Shown here in pieces: positions 1-6,848 of a DNA stretch of 17,907 bases (position 1 is its first letter; each line of letters starts with the position of its first letter). Origin of the DNA: JBEKLJ01 sp050010255 (GTDB lineage Bacteria > Acidobacteriota > Terriglobia > Bryobacterales > Bryobacteraceae); assembly GCA_050010255.1 (NCBI GenBank), contig JBEKLJ010000049.1, positions 1-17,907 on the forward strand, read 5' to 3'. The position numbers and the translations under genes are program-made. The notes under the pieces are model-generated. The model had not been told where the DNA came from. It saw only the letters and a list, made by a program, of their open reading frames with translations, and did not search any database.

Positions 1-582
1 GGGCCAGATGGCGGTCATTCTCGGCGCCTGGGTGACGAGGTAGACGGGAATGCGAACGAAGTCCACGGCCAGCGCGATGGCGGTGGCGGTGGCCACGAAG
101 GCCTCCTTGCGCACGCCCAGGCCGAGCATCGCCGCCGCGCGGATGCCGCCCTGGTTGCCTACCAACGCTCCGAACAGGCCGGAGAGCACCCCGGCGATCC
201 AGGCCGTAACCCGCCCGAAGCGCATGCGCTCGGAGTAGCCGGAAACGCCCACGATTCCCACCGCGACGAGCGAGAGCCCCAGGATCATGGTCAGCAGCCG
301 AGGGGCGGCCAGGGTGTGCAGCAGCGCGCCGGCCGCCGCGCCCGCCGCGTTCATCATCCCGAAGCCCAGGAACACCCGGAGGTCGAGCTCACGGCGCAGG
401 CGGAGAAAGCGGAGCAGGTTCCCGGCAAAGTGCGGGACGGAGGCCGCCGCCACCGCCAGCTTGAGGTCGAACTGGAAGGCCAGCAGCGGCGTGAGCGTGC
501 TGCCGATGCCGAAGCCGGCCACCGCGGAGACGGCGCCAGCCGCGGCGGCCGCAAGCGCAACCAGCAGGATATAGAGGCTCAC
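1..582 (-). CDS. TauE/SafE-family sulfite/organosulfonate exporter-like permease (partial)
   Basis: The minus-strand frame is open from about 582 to the window edge, so the C-terminus is missing. The roughly 194 visible residues are very hydrophobic. They begin with a Gly/Ala-rich helix (AAAAAGAVSAVAGFGIGS), then a basic loop, and a second half-repeat with GNQGGIRAAAMLGLGVRK. This two-half layout with Gly-rich helices is typical of the TauE/SafE family (about 240-270 residues), inner-membrane carriers thought to export sulfite, sulfoacetate or other small anions. The substrate cannot be read here. I chose the GTG at 582 because the first membrane helix follows at once; there is no clear ribosome site. 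The in-frame stop upstream lies near 624, so a slightly longer start is possible. The gene diverges from the plus-strand genes to its right. Confidence 0.85.
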   Translation of the reverse strand, partial: MSLYILLVALAAAAAGAVSAVAGFGIGSTLTPLLAFQFDLKLAVAAASVPHFAGNLLRFLRLRRELDLRVFLGFGMMNAAGAAAGALLHTLAAPRLLTMILGLSLVAVGIVGVSGYSERMRFGRVTAWIAGVLSGLFGALVGNQGGIRAAAMLGLGVRKEAFVATATAIALAVDFVRIPVYLVTQAPRMTAIWP

Positions 583-705
583 TGTCGGGATAGAGAGAAC
601 GCAGAGGTTGAGATCAAGGACCTATGATACTGCCTCGGGCGGTCTGGTCCAACGCGGCCGGAACCAGGACGCGCGCGCGGCCGTCTGTTAAACTCGGATA
701 TTGCG

Positions 706-1125
706 ATGAGTTCCAAGCGGAAAGCGCCAAAAGAGCCGATGCCGCCCCTGAGCGTCTGGGGGCTGCCGGTCGCCCTCGCGTGGTTTGTCCCCGGCGGCGG
801 CCACTTCCTGCTGAAGCGCTACGGGCGCGCCGGGCTGCTGCTGTTTGCCGTCCTGGTCATGTTCCTATTTGGACTCATGATGCGGGGCGAGTTCCTCAAG
901 CCCCAGGGCGGCGACTTGCTGACGGTCATCATCTACTACGGCGGATTCCTGGCGAACGTCGCCAACGGCGTGCCGTACCTGATCGCCACCTGGCTCGGCT
1001 ATTCACAGCCCGATGTGGCCGGCGCCGTTCACGATTACGGCACCAAGTTCCTGGTGGCGGCCGGCCTCCTGAACGTGCTGGCGATGGTGGACGCTTACGA
1101 GATTGCCGCCGGGAAGAAGAGCTGA
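706..1125 (+). CDS. DUF6677-like small multi-pass membrane protein
   Basis: This 139-residue protein starts at ATG 706. After a basic N-terminus, the motif PGGGHFLLKRYGRAGLLL at residues 29-46 resembles the PG.GH..L.R.GRA pattern of TM2/DUF5683-like and DUF6677 membrane proteins. Hydrophobic segments lie at about 16-30, 42-58, 72-100 and 113-128, ending in LLNVLAMVDAYEIAAGKK. From memory this fits DUF6677, a family of unknown function common in Acidobacteria. It is probably an inner-membrane protein of three or four helices. Its stop codon overlaps the start of the next small gene (TGATG), so the two are probably translationally coupled, and miaB follows within 210 bp. Identity as a real gene is likely; function is unknown. 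Confidence 0.75.
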   Translation: MSSKRKAPKEPMPPLSVWGLPVALAWFVPGGGHFLLKRYGRAGLLLFAVLVMFLFGLMMRGEFLKPQGGDLLTVIIYYGGFLANVANGVPYLIATWLGYSQPDVAGAVHDYGTKFLVAAGLLNVLAMVDAYEIAAGKKS

Positions 1126-1310
1126 TGCCGAAGGTCAATCTCACGCACTTTGAAGCCGCGCTCCTGTTCTCCTTTCTCACCTCGATTGTGCTGGCTGTGG
1201 TGACGAAACGGAGCGACCGGGATCGGATCGTCTACGGTCTGTACTGCTTCGGCTGGTTCGTCGTGGCGCTGTTCGGTCTCGGCTGGCTGATGCACATCGC
1301 GCACGGGTAG
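1125..1310 (+). CDS. Small two-helix membrane protein, 61 residues, function unknown
   Basis: The ATG at 1125 shares one base with the TGA stop of the upstream DUF6677-like gene, and the frame ends at TAG 1308-1310. The protein starts MPKVNLTHFEAALLFSFLTS and has two predicted membrane helices, at about residues 9-25 and 38-58. They are separated by a charged loop (TKRSDRDRIVYG), suggesting a hairpin with both ends on the same side. A much longer reading in this frame from 624 is arginine-rich and runs antiparallel in sense to the 706 gene, so only the C-terminal part is real. I do not recognise a family. The coupling implies a partner role with the upstream membrane protein. Confidence 0.6.
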   Translation: MPKVNLTHFEAALLFSFLTSIVLAVVTKRSDRDRIVYGLYCFGWFVVALFGLGWLMHIAHG

Positions 1311-1333
1311 CCGCGCGCTGAAGCCGGGGATCC

Positions 1334-2647
1334 ATGCGGACGTTCTACCTCGAGACCTTCGGCTGCCAGATGAACGTCCACGACTCCGAGAAGGTGGCCG
1401 GCATGCTGCTGGCCCGTGGGTACACGCAGGTGGACGAGGCTCGGCAAGCCGACCTGATCCTTTACAACACCTGCAGCGTCCGCGGCAAGGCCGAGCAGAA
1501 GGTCTACAGCCGCCTTCAGCAATTCCAGCGCGAGGCGGGCCGGGGCAAGACGTTTGCGGTGCTGGGCTGCGTGGCGCAGCAGGAAGGCGAGCGCCTCTTC
1601 GAGCGGGCGCCCCACGTGGCGCTGGTCTGCGGCTCGGCCAGCTATAACCGGCTGCCCGGGATGCTGGCCGAGCTCGAGGCCGGCCATCGCCGCTTAACCG
1701 GCCTGGATACGGGCGCCGAGGTGACCTTCGAGACGCCGCCTACGCAACGCGGCGACCGCCATCGCGCCTACATTACCATCACGGAGGGCTGCGACAAGTC
1801 TTGCGCCTACTGCGTGGTGCCGTTCACCCGCGGCCGCGAGCGCAGCCGCCCCAGCGCGGCGGTTCTGGAGGAGGCGCGAGAGCTGGCCAGCCAGGGCTAC
1901 AGCGAGATCCAGCTCCTGGGCCAGAACGTCAACAGCTACCGCGACCCGTCGCCGGCGGGCTGGGACTTCGCGACGCTCCTCGGCCGCGTGGCCGGCATTC
2001 CTGGCTTGCGCCGCGTGCGGTTCATGACCTCGCACCCGCGGGATTTCACGCGGGAGATCGTCGAGGCCATCGACTCGAACCCGGTGCTCGCGAATCACGT
2101 GCATCTGCCCGTGCAGTCCGGCTCGACGCGTGTGCTGGAGCGCATGCAGCGGCTCTATACCCGCGAGGAGTACCTGGTGCGCATCCAATGGATGAAGCAG
2201 GCGCGCCGCGGCATCGCCATCAGCTCCGACATCATCGTGGGCTTTCCGGGGGAGACCGAGGAGGACTTTCGGGAGACGCTATCGCTGCTCGACGAGGTCC
2301 GCTACGACTCGGCCTTCAGCTTCAAGTACTCGCCTCGGCCCAACACCGCGGCGCTGGCCCTGGAGGGAGAGGTGCCCGAGGATGAGAAGCGGCGGCGGCT
2401 CGCCTTGGTCCAGGAGAAACAGCGCGCCATCCAGCTCCGCCGCAACGCGGAGCTGATCGGCGCCGTCGAGGAGGTGCTGGTCGAGGAGTTCAATCCGGCC
2501 ACCGGGCAATGGATCGGCCGCACGTCCCAGAACCGCGTGCTCAACTTCACCCATCCACAGAATGGTCACTGTCTCGCCGGGGAGTACCTGAGCGTGAGTG
2601 TCACCGGCGCCGGCCCGAACTCGCTCACCGGCGTGGCCGTCGCCTAA
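1334..2647 (+). CDS. miaB: tRNA-2-methylthio-N6-isopentenyladenosine(37) synthase MiaB
   Basis: This 437-residue radical SAM methylthiotransferase converts i6A37 to ms2i6A37 in tRNAs reading UNN codons. The N-terminal UPF0004 domain carries the three cysteines of the auxiliary Fe-S cluster: Cys11 (ETFGCQMN), Cys47 (NTCSVR) and Cys79 (LGCVAQ). The radical SAM cluster is CxxxCxxC at Cys153, Cys157 and Cys160 (EGCDKSCAYCVVPFTRG). Further hallmarks are the LLGQNVNSY stretch, FMTSHPRDF, LPVQSGS and IIVGFPGETEEDF. The C-terminal part from about 375 looks like a TRAM domain (RTSQNRVLNF). Length is normal for MiaB, and the NSYRDPSP-type insertion together with the RGRERSR motif favours MiaB over MtaB or RimO. 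A GGGGA sequence sits 3 bases before ATG 1334. Confidence 0.97.
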   Translation: MRTFYLETFGCQMNVHDSEKVAGMLLARGYTQVDEARQADLILYNTCSVRGKAEQKVYSRLQQFQREAGRGKTFAVLGCVAQQEGERLFERAPHVALVCGSASYNRLPGMLAELEAGHRRLTGLDTGAEVTFETPPTQRGDRHRAYITITEGCDKSCAYCVVPFTRGRERSRPSAAVLEEARELASQGYSEIQLLGQNVNSYRDPSPAGWDFATLLGRVAGIPGLRRVRFMTSHPRDFTREIVEAIDSNPVLANHVHLPVQSGSTRVLERMQRLYTREEYLVRIQWMKQARRGIAISSDIIVGFPGETEEDFRETLSLLDEVRYDSAFSFKYSPRPNTAALALEGEVPEDEKRRRLALVQEKQRAIQLRRNAELIGAVEEVLVEEFNPATGQWIGRTSQNRVLNFTHPQNGHCLAGEYLSVSVTGAGPNSLTGVAVA

Positions 2648-2692
2648 GTCCGTCGCGAGCGCGTGCAGGCGCCTTCCAGCATTCCGGCGGCG

Positions 2693-2698
2693 TATGAT
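2693..2698 (+). promoter_or_regulatory. Possible -10 hexamer (TATGAT) before the DUF151 gene
   Basis: TATGAT lies in an otherwise GC-rich gap, 19 bases before ATG 2718. No good -35 hexamer is visible 16-18 bases upstream. It overlaps an alternative ATG codon at 2694. Confidence 0.25.
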
Positions 2699-2717
2699 TG
2701 GAGAGAGGGGGGAACGC

Positions 2718-3203
2718 ATGGAAGTCGAGATGAAGATCCGCGGCCTGATGATGGATCCGGTCACCAACATGCCGATCGTCATTCTCAAGGATGTGAATGG
2801 CAATTCCATCCTGCCGATCTGGGTCGGAGTTTACGAAGCCAACGCCATCGCCCTCGAGATCGAGAAGGTCACCACGCCGCGCCCGATGACGCACGACCTC
2901 ATCAAGAGCCTGCTGCTGGGACTCAATACGGGCATGAAGAAGATCGTGGTCAGCGAGCTGAAGGATGACACTTTCTACGCCGTGATCTGGCTGGAGCGCG
3001 ACGGCGAGGTGATCTCGGTGGATTCGCGGCCGAGCGACGCGCTGGCGCTGGCACTACGGCTGGACTGCCCGATCTACGTCGAAGAGTCGATTCTGAGATC
3101 CTCCAAGATGGCCCACGCGGTCTCCGACAAGGTGAACAACGAAGAACTGCGCCGGTGGCTGGAGGGCCTCAACGATGAGGACCTCGGGCGTTACAAGATG
3201 TAG
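2718..3203 (+). CDS. Bifunctional nuclease family protein (DUF151)
   Basis: The 161-residue product reads MEVEMKIRGLMMDPVTNMPI at its start and contains the family core: VILKDVNGNSILPIWVGVYEA, then IALEIEKVTTPRPMTHDL, and the signature SVDSRPSDALALALRLDCPIYV at about residues 100-121. These match the DUF151/BFN-1 domain (PF02577), for which nuclease activity on RNA and DNA has been reported in some members. Cellular role in bacteria is unsettled. A C-terminal extension (VNNEELRRWLEGLNDEDLGRYKM) is also usual in this family. I prefer ATG 2718, preceded by a purine-rich GAGAGGGGGGAA, over in-frame upstream starts; ATG 2694 is possible. It lies 70 bp downstream of miaB, and a TATGAT hexamer in the gap could be its own promoter. 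Confidence 0.93.
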   Translation: MEVEMKIRGLMMDPVTNMPIVILKDVNGNSILPIWVGVYEANAIALEIEKVTTPRPMTHDLIKSLLLGLNTGMKKIVVSELKDDTFYAVIWLERDGEVISVDSRPSDALALALRLDCPIYVEESILRSSKMAHAVSDKVNNEELRRWLEGLNDEDLGRYKM

Positions 3204-3260
3204 CCCCGAGCCTGCTGAACTCATCCTGGTCCTTCCACTCTGGGAGCCCGCTTCCGCCGG

Positions 3261-3279
3261 AACCCCGACGCCTGGGGTT
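3261..3279 (+). terminator. Hairpin after the DUF151 gene
   Basis: AACCCC (3261-3266) pairs with GGGGTT (3274-3279) around a 7-base loop, 57 bases past the DUF151 stop. Only a short T run follows, so intrinsic termination would be weak. Confidence 0.45.
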
Positions 3280-3343
3280 TGCCTAGGTCGCCACGCGCCG
3301 AGACCCCTCGTAACGATCGCCCAGTCGGATCGTCTACGGAGGT

Positions 3344-3607
3344 ATGAGCGGCAGGAGGCCAGCGTCGTGGAGGAGGGCGGCGGCCGTTCTGCTGCTGGCG
3401 CTGGCGAGCGTGGCCGCCGCGGAGACTCCCGTGGCGCGCGGGGCCTGGTCTTCGGCCCGCGTCTTTACCTTCTACTTCCGGGCGCTGGAGAATTCGCGGG
3501 TGCCCGTGGGATTCTGGCAGAGAGTGGCGCTTAGCCTAATGCTGGCAAGCGCCGACTCTCCGAAGGCTGCGTGCGCACGAGACAACCCGGGTGCTCCCCG
3601 CTCCTAG
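3344..3607 (+). CDS. Putative small exported protein, 87 residues
   Basis: The frame from ATG 3344 encodes a protein with a twin-basic N-terminus, a hydrophobic core (AAAVLLLALASVAAA, residues 12-26) and a likely signal peptidase site after AAA at about 26. The mature part, about 60 residues, begins ETPVARGAWSSARVFTFYFR and has an amphipathic stretch VGFWQRVALSLMLASA. A GGAGG lies only one base before the ATG, which is close for a ribosome site. The last 20 residues are low in structure. No family is recognised. It precedes an exported TPR-like protein and a radical SAM enzyme on the same strand. A spurious frame cannot be excluded, but the signal-peptide shape supports a gene. Confidence 0.4.
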   Translation: MSGRRPASWRRAAAVLLLALASVAAAETPVARGAWSSARVFTFYFRALENSRVPVGFWQRVALSLMLASADSPKAACARDNPGAPRS

Positions 3608-3742
3608 CGGCGGAACTGGCCTGCGTTTCCCACCGGCAGATTGCTGCGGCGCGCGACAGGTCCGCATCCACGCAGGTTGCGCTCGGCTGGCGGCGCGGGG
3701 GCTCGGAGGGCGAAGGCTGCGAAACCCGGCCCGCGAACGAGG

Positions 3743-3748
3743 TATACT
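3743..3748 (+). promoter_or_regulatory. Possible -10 hexamer (TATACT)
   Basis: TATACT followed by an A run is the only AT-rich patch in this gap. It ends 6 bases before the TTG at 3755, so transcription might begin at or near the start codon. No -35 hexamer is evident. Confidence 0.3.
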
Positions 3749-3754
3749 AAAAAA

Positions 3755-4627
3755 TTGCGCTGCATCGTCCCATTGCTGGGACTGGCGGTCTGCTGTGTGG
3801 CCGCGGAGCCTGCGAAGCTGGATACCAGCACGCCGGTCGGGCAGGCTTTCGCCCGGCTGTACAACTTCGACTTCCCAGGCGCGCACGCCATTCTCGACCG
3901 CCAGATCCGACTAGATCCGCAGGATCCGCTGCCATATGCCATCAAGGCGGCTGCGCACATATTCTCCGAGCTGCACCGGCTGAAGATCCTGCAGATGGAG
4001 TTCTTCGAAGACGACAATCGAGTCGTCGATCGCAGTAGACTCAGTCCGGATCCCCAGGTGCGCGAGCAGTTCTTCCGGTTGGTGGACACGGCGCGGCAGC
4101 GCGCCAACGCCCGGCTTGCCGTCCAACCCAACGACCGGGAGGCGCTGTTCACCCAGTGCGTGACGGCGGGTCTGGTGACCGACTACGCCGCGTTGATCGA
4201 AAGGCGCCGCTTCGGCAGTTTCTTGCTTGCGCGGCAGACCCAGGCCTGGATACGCAAGACGCAGGTGCTCGAGCCTCCGGTCTACGATGCTTACCTGGCG
4301 GTGGGGACTACCGAGTACGTGGTGGGCTCCTTGCCGTTCTTCTTCCGGTGGTTTGTCCACATCGACAACATCGAGGGCAACAAGCAGAAGGGCATAGCGA
4401 CCCTGCGACTGGTCGCGGAGCGGGGCAGGTACTACGGCCCGTTCGCCAGAATCGTGCTGGCAGCCATCGACATGCGTGAGAAGCGCCTGGAGGACGCCGA
4501 GGGGCTGCTGAGGGGCCTGGTCGCGGAGTTCCCTGAAAATCCCCTCCTTCGCCAGGAGCTGGAGCGAGCCGTCGAGCTGCACCGCAAGGCCGACGCCGCC
4601 AAGAAGACCCGCCGCGCGGCGCGATGA
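3755..4627 (+). CDS. Exported TPR-like repeat protein
   Basis: I start this gene at TTG 3755 because it gives a clean Sec signal peptide (MRCIVPLLGLAVCCVAA, cleavage before EPAK). The longer frame from 3641 adds an implausible Arg/Gly-rich leader. The 290-residue product has helix pairs typical of tetratricopeptide repeats: QAFARLYNFDFPGAHAILDR near residues 30-49, with QIRLDPQDPLPYAIKAAAH, then NARLAVQPNDREALF, and a final pair AAIDMREKRLEDAEGLLRGL with EFPENPLLRQELE. The middle (VVGSLPFFFRWFVHIDNIEG) is aromatic and less regular. It probably acts as a periplasmic scaffold; the partner is unknown. The radical SAM gene begins 27 bp downstream on the same strand, so the two likely share a transcript. 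A GAGG site lies 12 bases from the TTG, which is far. Confidence 0.75.
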   Translation: MRCIVPLLGLAVCCVAAEPAKLDTSTPVGQAFARLYNFDFPGAHAILDRQIRLDPQDPLPYAIKAAAHIFSELHRLKILQMEFFEDDNRVVDRSRLSPDPQVREQFFRLVDTARQRANARLAVQPNDREALFTQCVTAGLVTDYAALIERRRFGSFLLARQTQAWIRKTQVLEPPVYDAYLAVGTTEYVVGSLPFFFRWFVHIDNIEGNKQKGIATLRLVAERGRYYGPFARIVLAAIDMREKRLEDAEGLLRGLVAEFPENPLLRQELERAVELHRKADAAKKTRRAAR

Positions 4628-4654
4628 TATGCTGTCGCTCCTGGTGGCGCGTCC

Positions 4655-5824
4655 ATGAACAGCCCCCTCCAATCCTGGCAGCGAAGCGCGATCCGAAGCA
4701 GCATGGAGCGCTACCGCCGCGCTCAGGACGACTACTACGGCAACGGCAAGGCGCTGGTGGAAGTCGAGGGCGGCTACAAGGCGTTCTCGCTGGTCAGCCC
4801 TCCGCTGGGCTCCCCCGCGACCCGCAGGCGGATACGGCTGATTGTGGACAACATGGTGCAGAGCAGCGACGCCGGGGTCCCGATCGCTGCCCGCACGCCG
4901 CACGTCATCACCATCGCCGTCACCTACAACTGCCAGTGCGATTGCGCCCACTGTTCGGCGGTGGACTATCGGCAGGCGGCCCTCGGAAACGGCCATGCGC
5001 TCAGCTACGACGAGCTCCGGAGCGCCATCCGACAGGCTCTGGACCTGGGGACCACCTGCGTGGTTCTGACGGGCGGCGAGCCGCTGCTGTTCGAGAGGAT
5101 CTACGACCTGATCGCGGCGGTGGACCGGTCGCGCAGCGTCTGCACCATCTTCTCCAACGGGGAATTCCTGGTGGAGCGCACGGTGGCCCGGCTCAAGGCC
5201 GCGGGCTTGTACGGCGTCTACGTCAGCCTCGACCACTCCGATCCGGCCCGCCACGACGAGCACCGCAACCGGGCGGGGCTCTTTGCCAAGGCCGCGCGCG
5301 GCGTGGAACTGTGCCAGGCGGCCGGCATCCTGACCGGCGTCTCGACCTATGCGACCCGGGAGAAGCTCGAAAGCGGCGAGTTGGATGCCCTCATGGACCT
5401 GGCGCGGGATCTGAACGTGCTCGAGGTCTTCCTGTTCGACGTGATCCCGACCGGCCGCTTGAGCGGCCAGCGGGAGTGCCTGCTGACCGACGAGGAAGCC
5501 GCGCAGATTATCGAATTCCGGCGGCGGTACGCGGAGAAGCCCGACTACCCGCGCATCATCCACCAGACCATGTTTGCCAGCATCGCCTACCCGTGCGTGG
5601 CCGAAGGCTGCCCGGCGGCCATGGTCCAGGTGCATCTGCGGGCCAATGGCGACGTCTCGCCCTGCGACTTCACCCCATACTCGTTCGGCAGCATCCGGCG
5701 CCAATCGCTGCGTGAGATCTGGGAAACCATGGCGGGGAGCCCTCTTTACGCGGAGCCTTCAGCGCGGTGCCGGCTCTCCCGTCCGGACTTCTGGGTCAGG
5801 CTGGACGAGCTCGAGCGCCGGTGA
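4655..5824 (+). CDS. Radical SAM/SPASM-type enzyme
   Basis: This 389-residue protein has the radical SAM cluster CxxxCxxC at Cys93, Cys97 and Cys100 within TYNCQCDCAHC, the SAM-contacting TGGEP at residues 139-143, and a barrel with FSNGEFL and VYVSLDHSDP. The C-terminal part has a SPASM-like layout: YPCVAEGCPA (Cys314, Cys319), then LRANGDVSPCDF (Cys337) and a last Cys372, enough for at least one auxiliary Fe-S cluster. SPASM enzymes modify peptides or proteins, or act on small carbohydrates; the substrate cannot be inferred. The N-terminal 80 residues form a helical extension before the barrel. An extra Cys95 lies inside the cluster motif. The stop overlaps the GTG of a truncated NAD-binding reductase by 4 bp, implying the two once worked together. 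Confidence 0.88.
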   Translation: MNSPLQSWQRSAIRSSMERYRRAQDDYYGNGKALVEVEGGYKAFSLVSPPLGSPATRRRIRLIVDNMVQSSDAGVPIAARTPHVITIAVTYNCQCDCAHCSAVDYRQAALGNGHALSYDELRSAIRQALDLGTTCVVLTGGEPLLFERIYDLIAAVDRSRSVCTIFSNGEFLVERTVARLKAAGLYGVYVSLDHSDPARHDEHRNRAGLFAKAARGVELCQAAGILTGVSTYATREKLESGELDALMDLARDLNVLEVFLFDVIPTGRLSGQRECLLTDEEAAQIIEFRRRYAEKPDYPRIIHQTMFASIAYPCVAEGCPAAMVQVHLRANGDVSPCDFTPYSFGSIRRQSLREIWETMAGSPLYAEPSARCRLSRPDFWVRLDELERR

Positions 5825-5945
5825 ACGCGGTGTCGCGGGCCGGAGTCGGCGAGCGCGTCGTGCTCACCGGCGCCATCGGGTTCCTGGGACAGCAGATCGT
5901 CCGCGTGCTGCTGGAGCGCCGCCCGGAGGACGACCGTGACATCTT
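5821..5945 (+). pseudogene. Truncated N-terminus of an NAD(P)-binding reductase/epimerase
   Basis: GTG 5821 overlaps the radical SAM stop (GTGA). Its frame begins VNAVSRAGVGERVVLTGAIG and continues FLGQQIVRVLLERRPEDDRD. This is the beta1-alphaA-beta2 start of an extended short-chain dehydrogenase/reductase, with the TGxxGFLG dinucleotide loop at about residues 17-24; Ile replaces the usual Thr. After about 40 codons (near 5945) the family-like sequence ends and the frame continues only as the antisense of a glycosyltransferase gene to 6114. A complete protein would be 300 or more residues. I read this as a gene cut by an insertion or rearrangement whose other side is the minus-strand cluster. 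The end coordinate is approximate. Confidence 0.65.
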
Positions 5946-5957
5946 GTTCGCATGCAC

Positions 5958-6848
5958 TCACTGTCTTCCCCTCCCTTTCCGCGCCCACCATGCCCGCGCA
6001 TATCCGGCCGTATTCGCGGTCTGCCAAACCAAGAGCAAGAAGGCGGAGGCGAACTTGCGCCATGCGCCACGTGACTGTGTGGCCGGGCTGAACAGATTCG
6101 CCAAGTTGCGGTAGAAACTCAGATCAAGCCACCTGCCGGTGCCACGCTCCACTCGCCGGCAGTGGTAGTGAAACGCGCCGCCCCCATAGTGGTAGTACAT
6201 CCTGGTGAACGACCGGAAGCTGAGCTCCTTGGCGTGATAGACGATGGCTTCCGGCGCACAACGCATAGGATACCCGCGCTCCTGCCAACGAGCACAGAAA
6301 TCGCGGTCTTCACCGCCATAGGCCGGAAACGATTCGTCCGTGCCCCCCAGCGCAAGGTACTGTGCCGCCGGCATGGCTACGTTGACTCCGGCGAAGAAGG
6401 TTGCCCGCTCCGGGGATGCGTTGTAGTGAGCGTATACCGCATCCAGGATAGACTGGCTGACCGCGGAGTAGATGCTGTCCACCAGCGCGTTGACCACCTT
6501 CCCTCCGATCATTGCGTTCGGAGTCTCGTCCAGATAGCGGGAGAAGACGCGCAACCAATCGGGATGGCACCTGGAATCGTCATCCGTGAAGACCACGAAC
6601 CGCCCTCTTGCGGCGGCGACGCCGCCGTTCCGCGCCCCGGCCACGCCTCGATGCGGGAGTCGCACCAGGTACAGGCACATTCTTCGGCGAAAGGGCGCCA
6701 CCACGGCGTCGAGCGGATGGTCACCTCCGTCATCGGCCAGGATGACTTCGAAGTCCTCGGCGGGATAATTGAGCCTTGCCAGCGCGTCCAGACAGAACGG
6801 CAGTTGGTCCGGCCGGTTGTACGTTGGGATGACGACCGAGAACTTCAC
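5958..6848 (-). CDS. Family 2 glycosyltransferase (GT-A fold)
   Basis: The 296-residue protein starts KFSVVIPTYNRPDQLPFCLD, the classic GT2 nucleotide-binding strand, followed by VILADDGG and a metal-binding DDD at residues 89-91 (VVFTDDDS). Further on, GGEDRDFCARW (Glu180, Asp181) supplies the expected acceptor-side catalytic motif. GT2 enzymes of this sort transfer a sugar from a nucleotide donor during polysaccharide or O-antigen synthesis at the inner face of the membrane. A hydrophobic stretch near 264-275 may associate with the membrane. The GTG start at 6848 overlaps the stop of the GT4 gene in a GTGA, so the pair is coupled. The 3' end lies about 12 bases from the truncated reductase. 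Donor and acceptor are unknown. Confidence 0.92.
   Translation of the reverse strand: MKFSVVIPTYNRPDQLPFCLDALARLNYPAEDFEVILADDGGDHPLDAVVAPFRRRMCLYLVRLPHRGVAGARNGGVAAARGRFVVFTDDDSRCHPDWLRVFSRYLDETPNAMIGGKVVNALVDSIYSAVSQSILDAVYAHYNASPERATFFAGVNVAMPAAQYLALGGTDESFPAYGGEDRDFCARWQERGYPMRCAPEAIVYHAKELSFRSFTRMYYHYGGGAFHYHCRRVERGTGRWLDLSFYRNLANLFSPATQSRGAWRKFASAFLLLVWQTANTAGYARAWWARKGRGRQ

Noticed and set aside
624..1124. N-terminal extension of the frame ending at 1310
   Set aside because: It runs in another frame through the DUF6677-like gene and is Arg/Ala/Gly-rich; only the part from ATG 1125 looks like a protein.
1694..2188. 164-residue minus-strand open frame
   Set aside because: It is the antisense shadow of miaB, which is certain.
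3911..5704. 597-residue minus-strand open frame
   Set aside because: It lies antisense to the TPR-like and radical SAM genes, is rich in Arg/His/Gly/Val typical of GC-rich shadow frames, and shows no motif.
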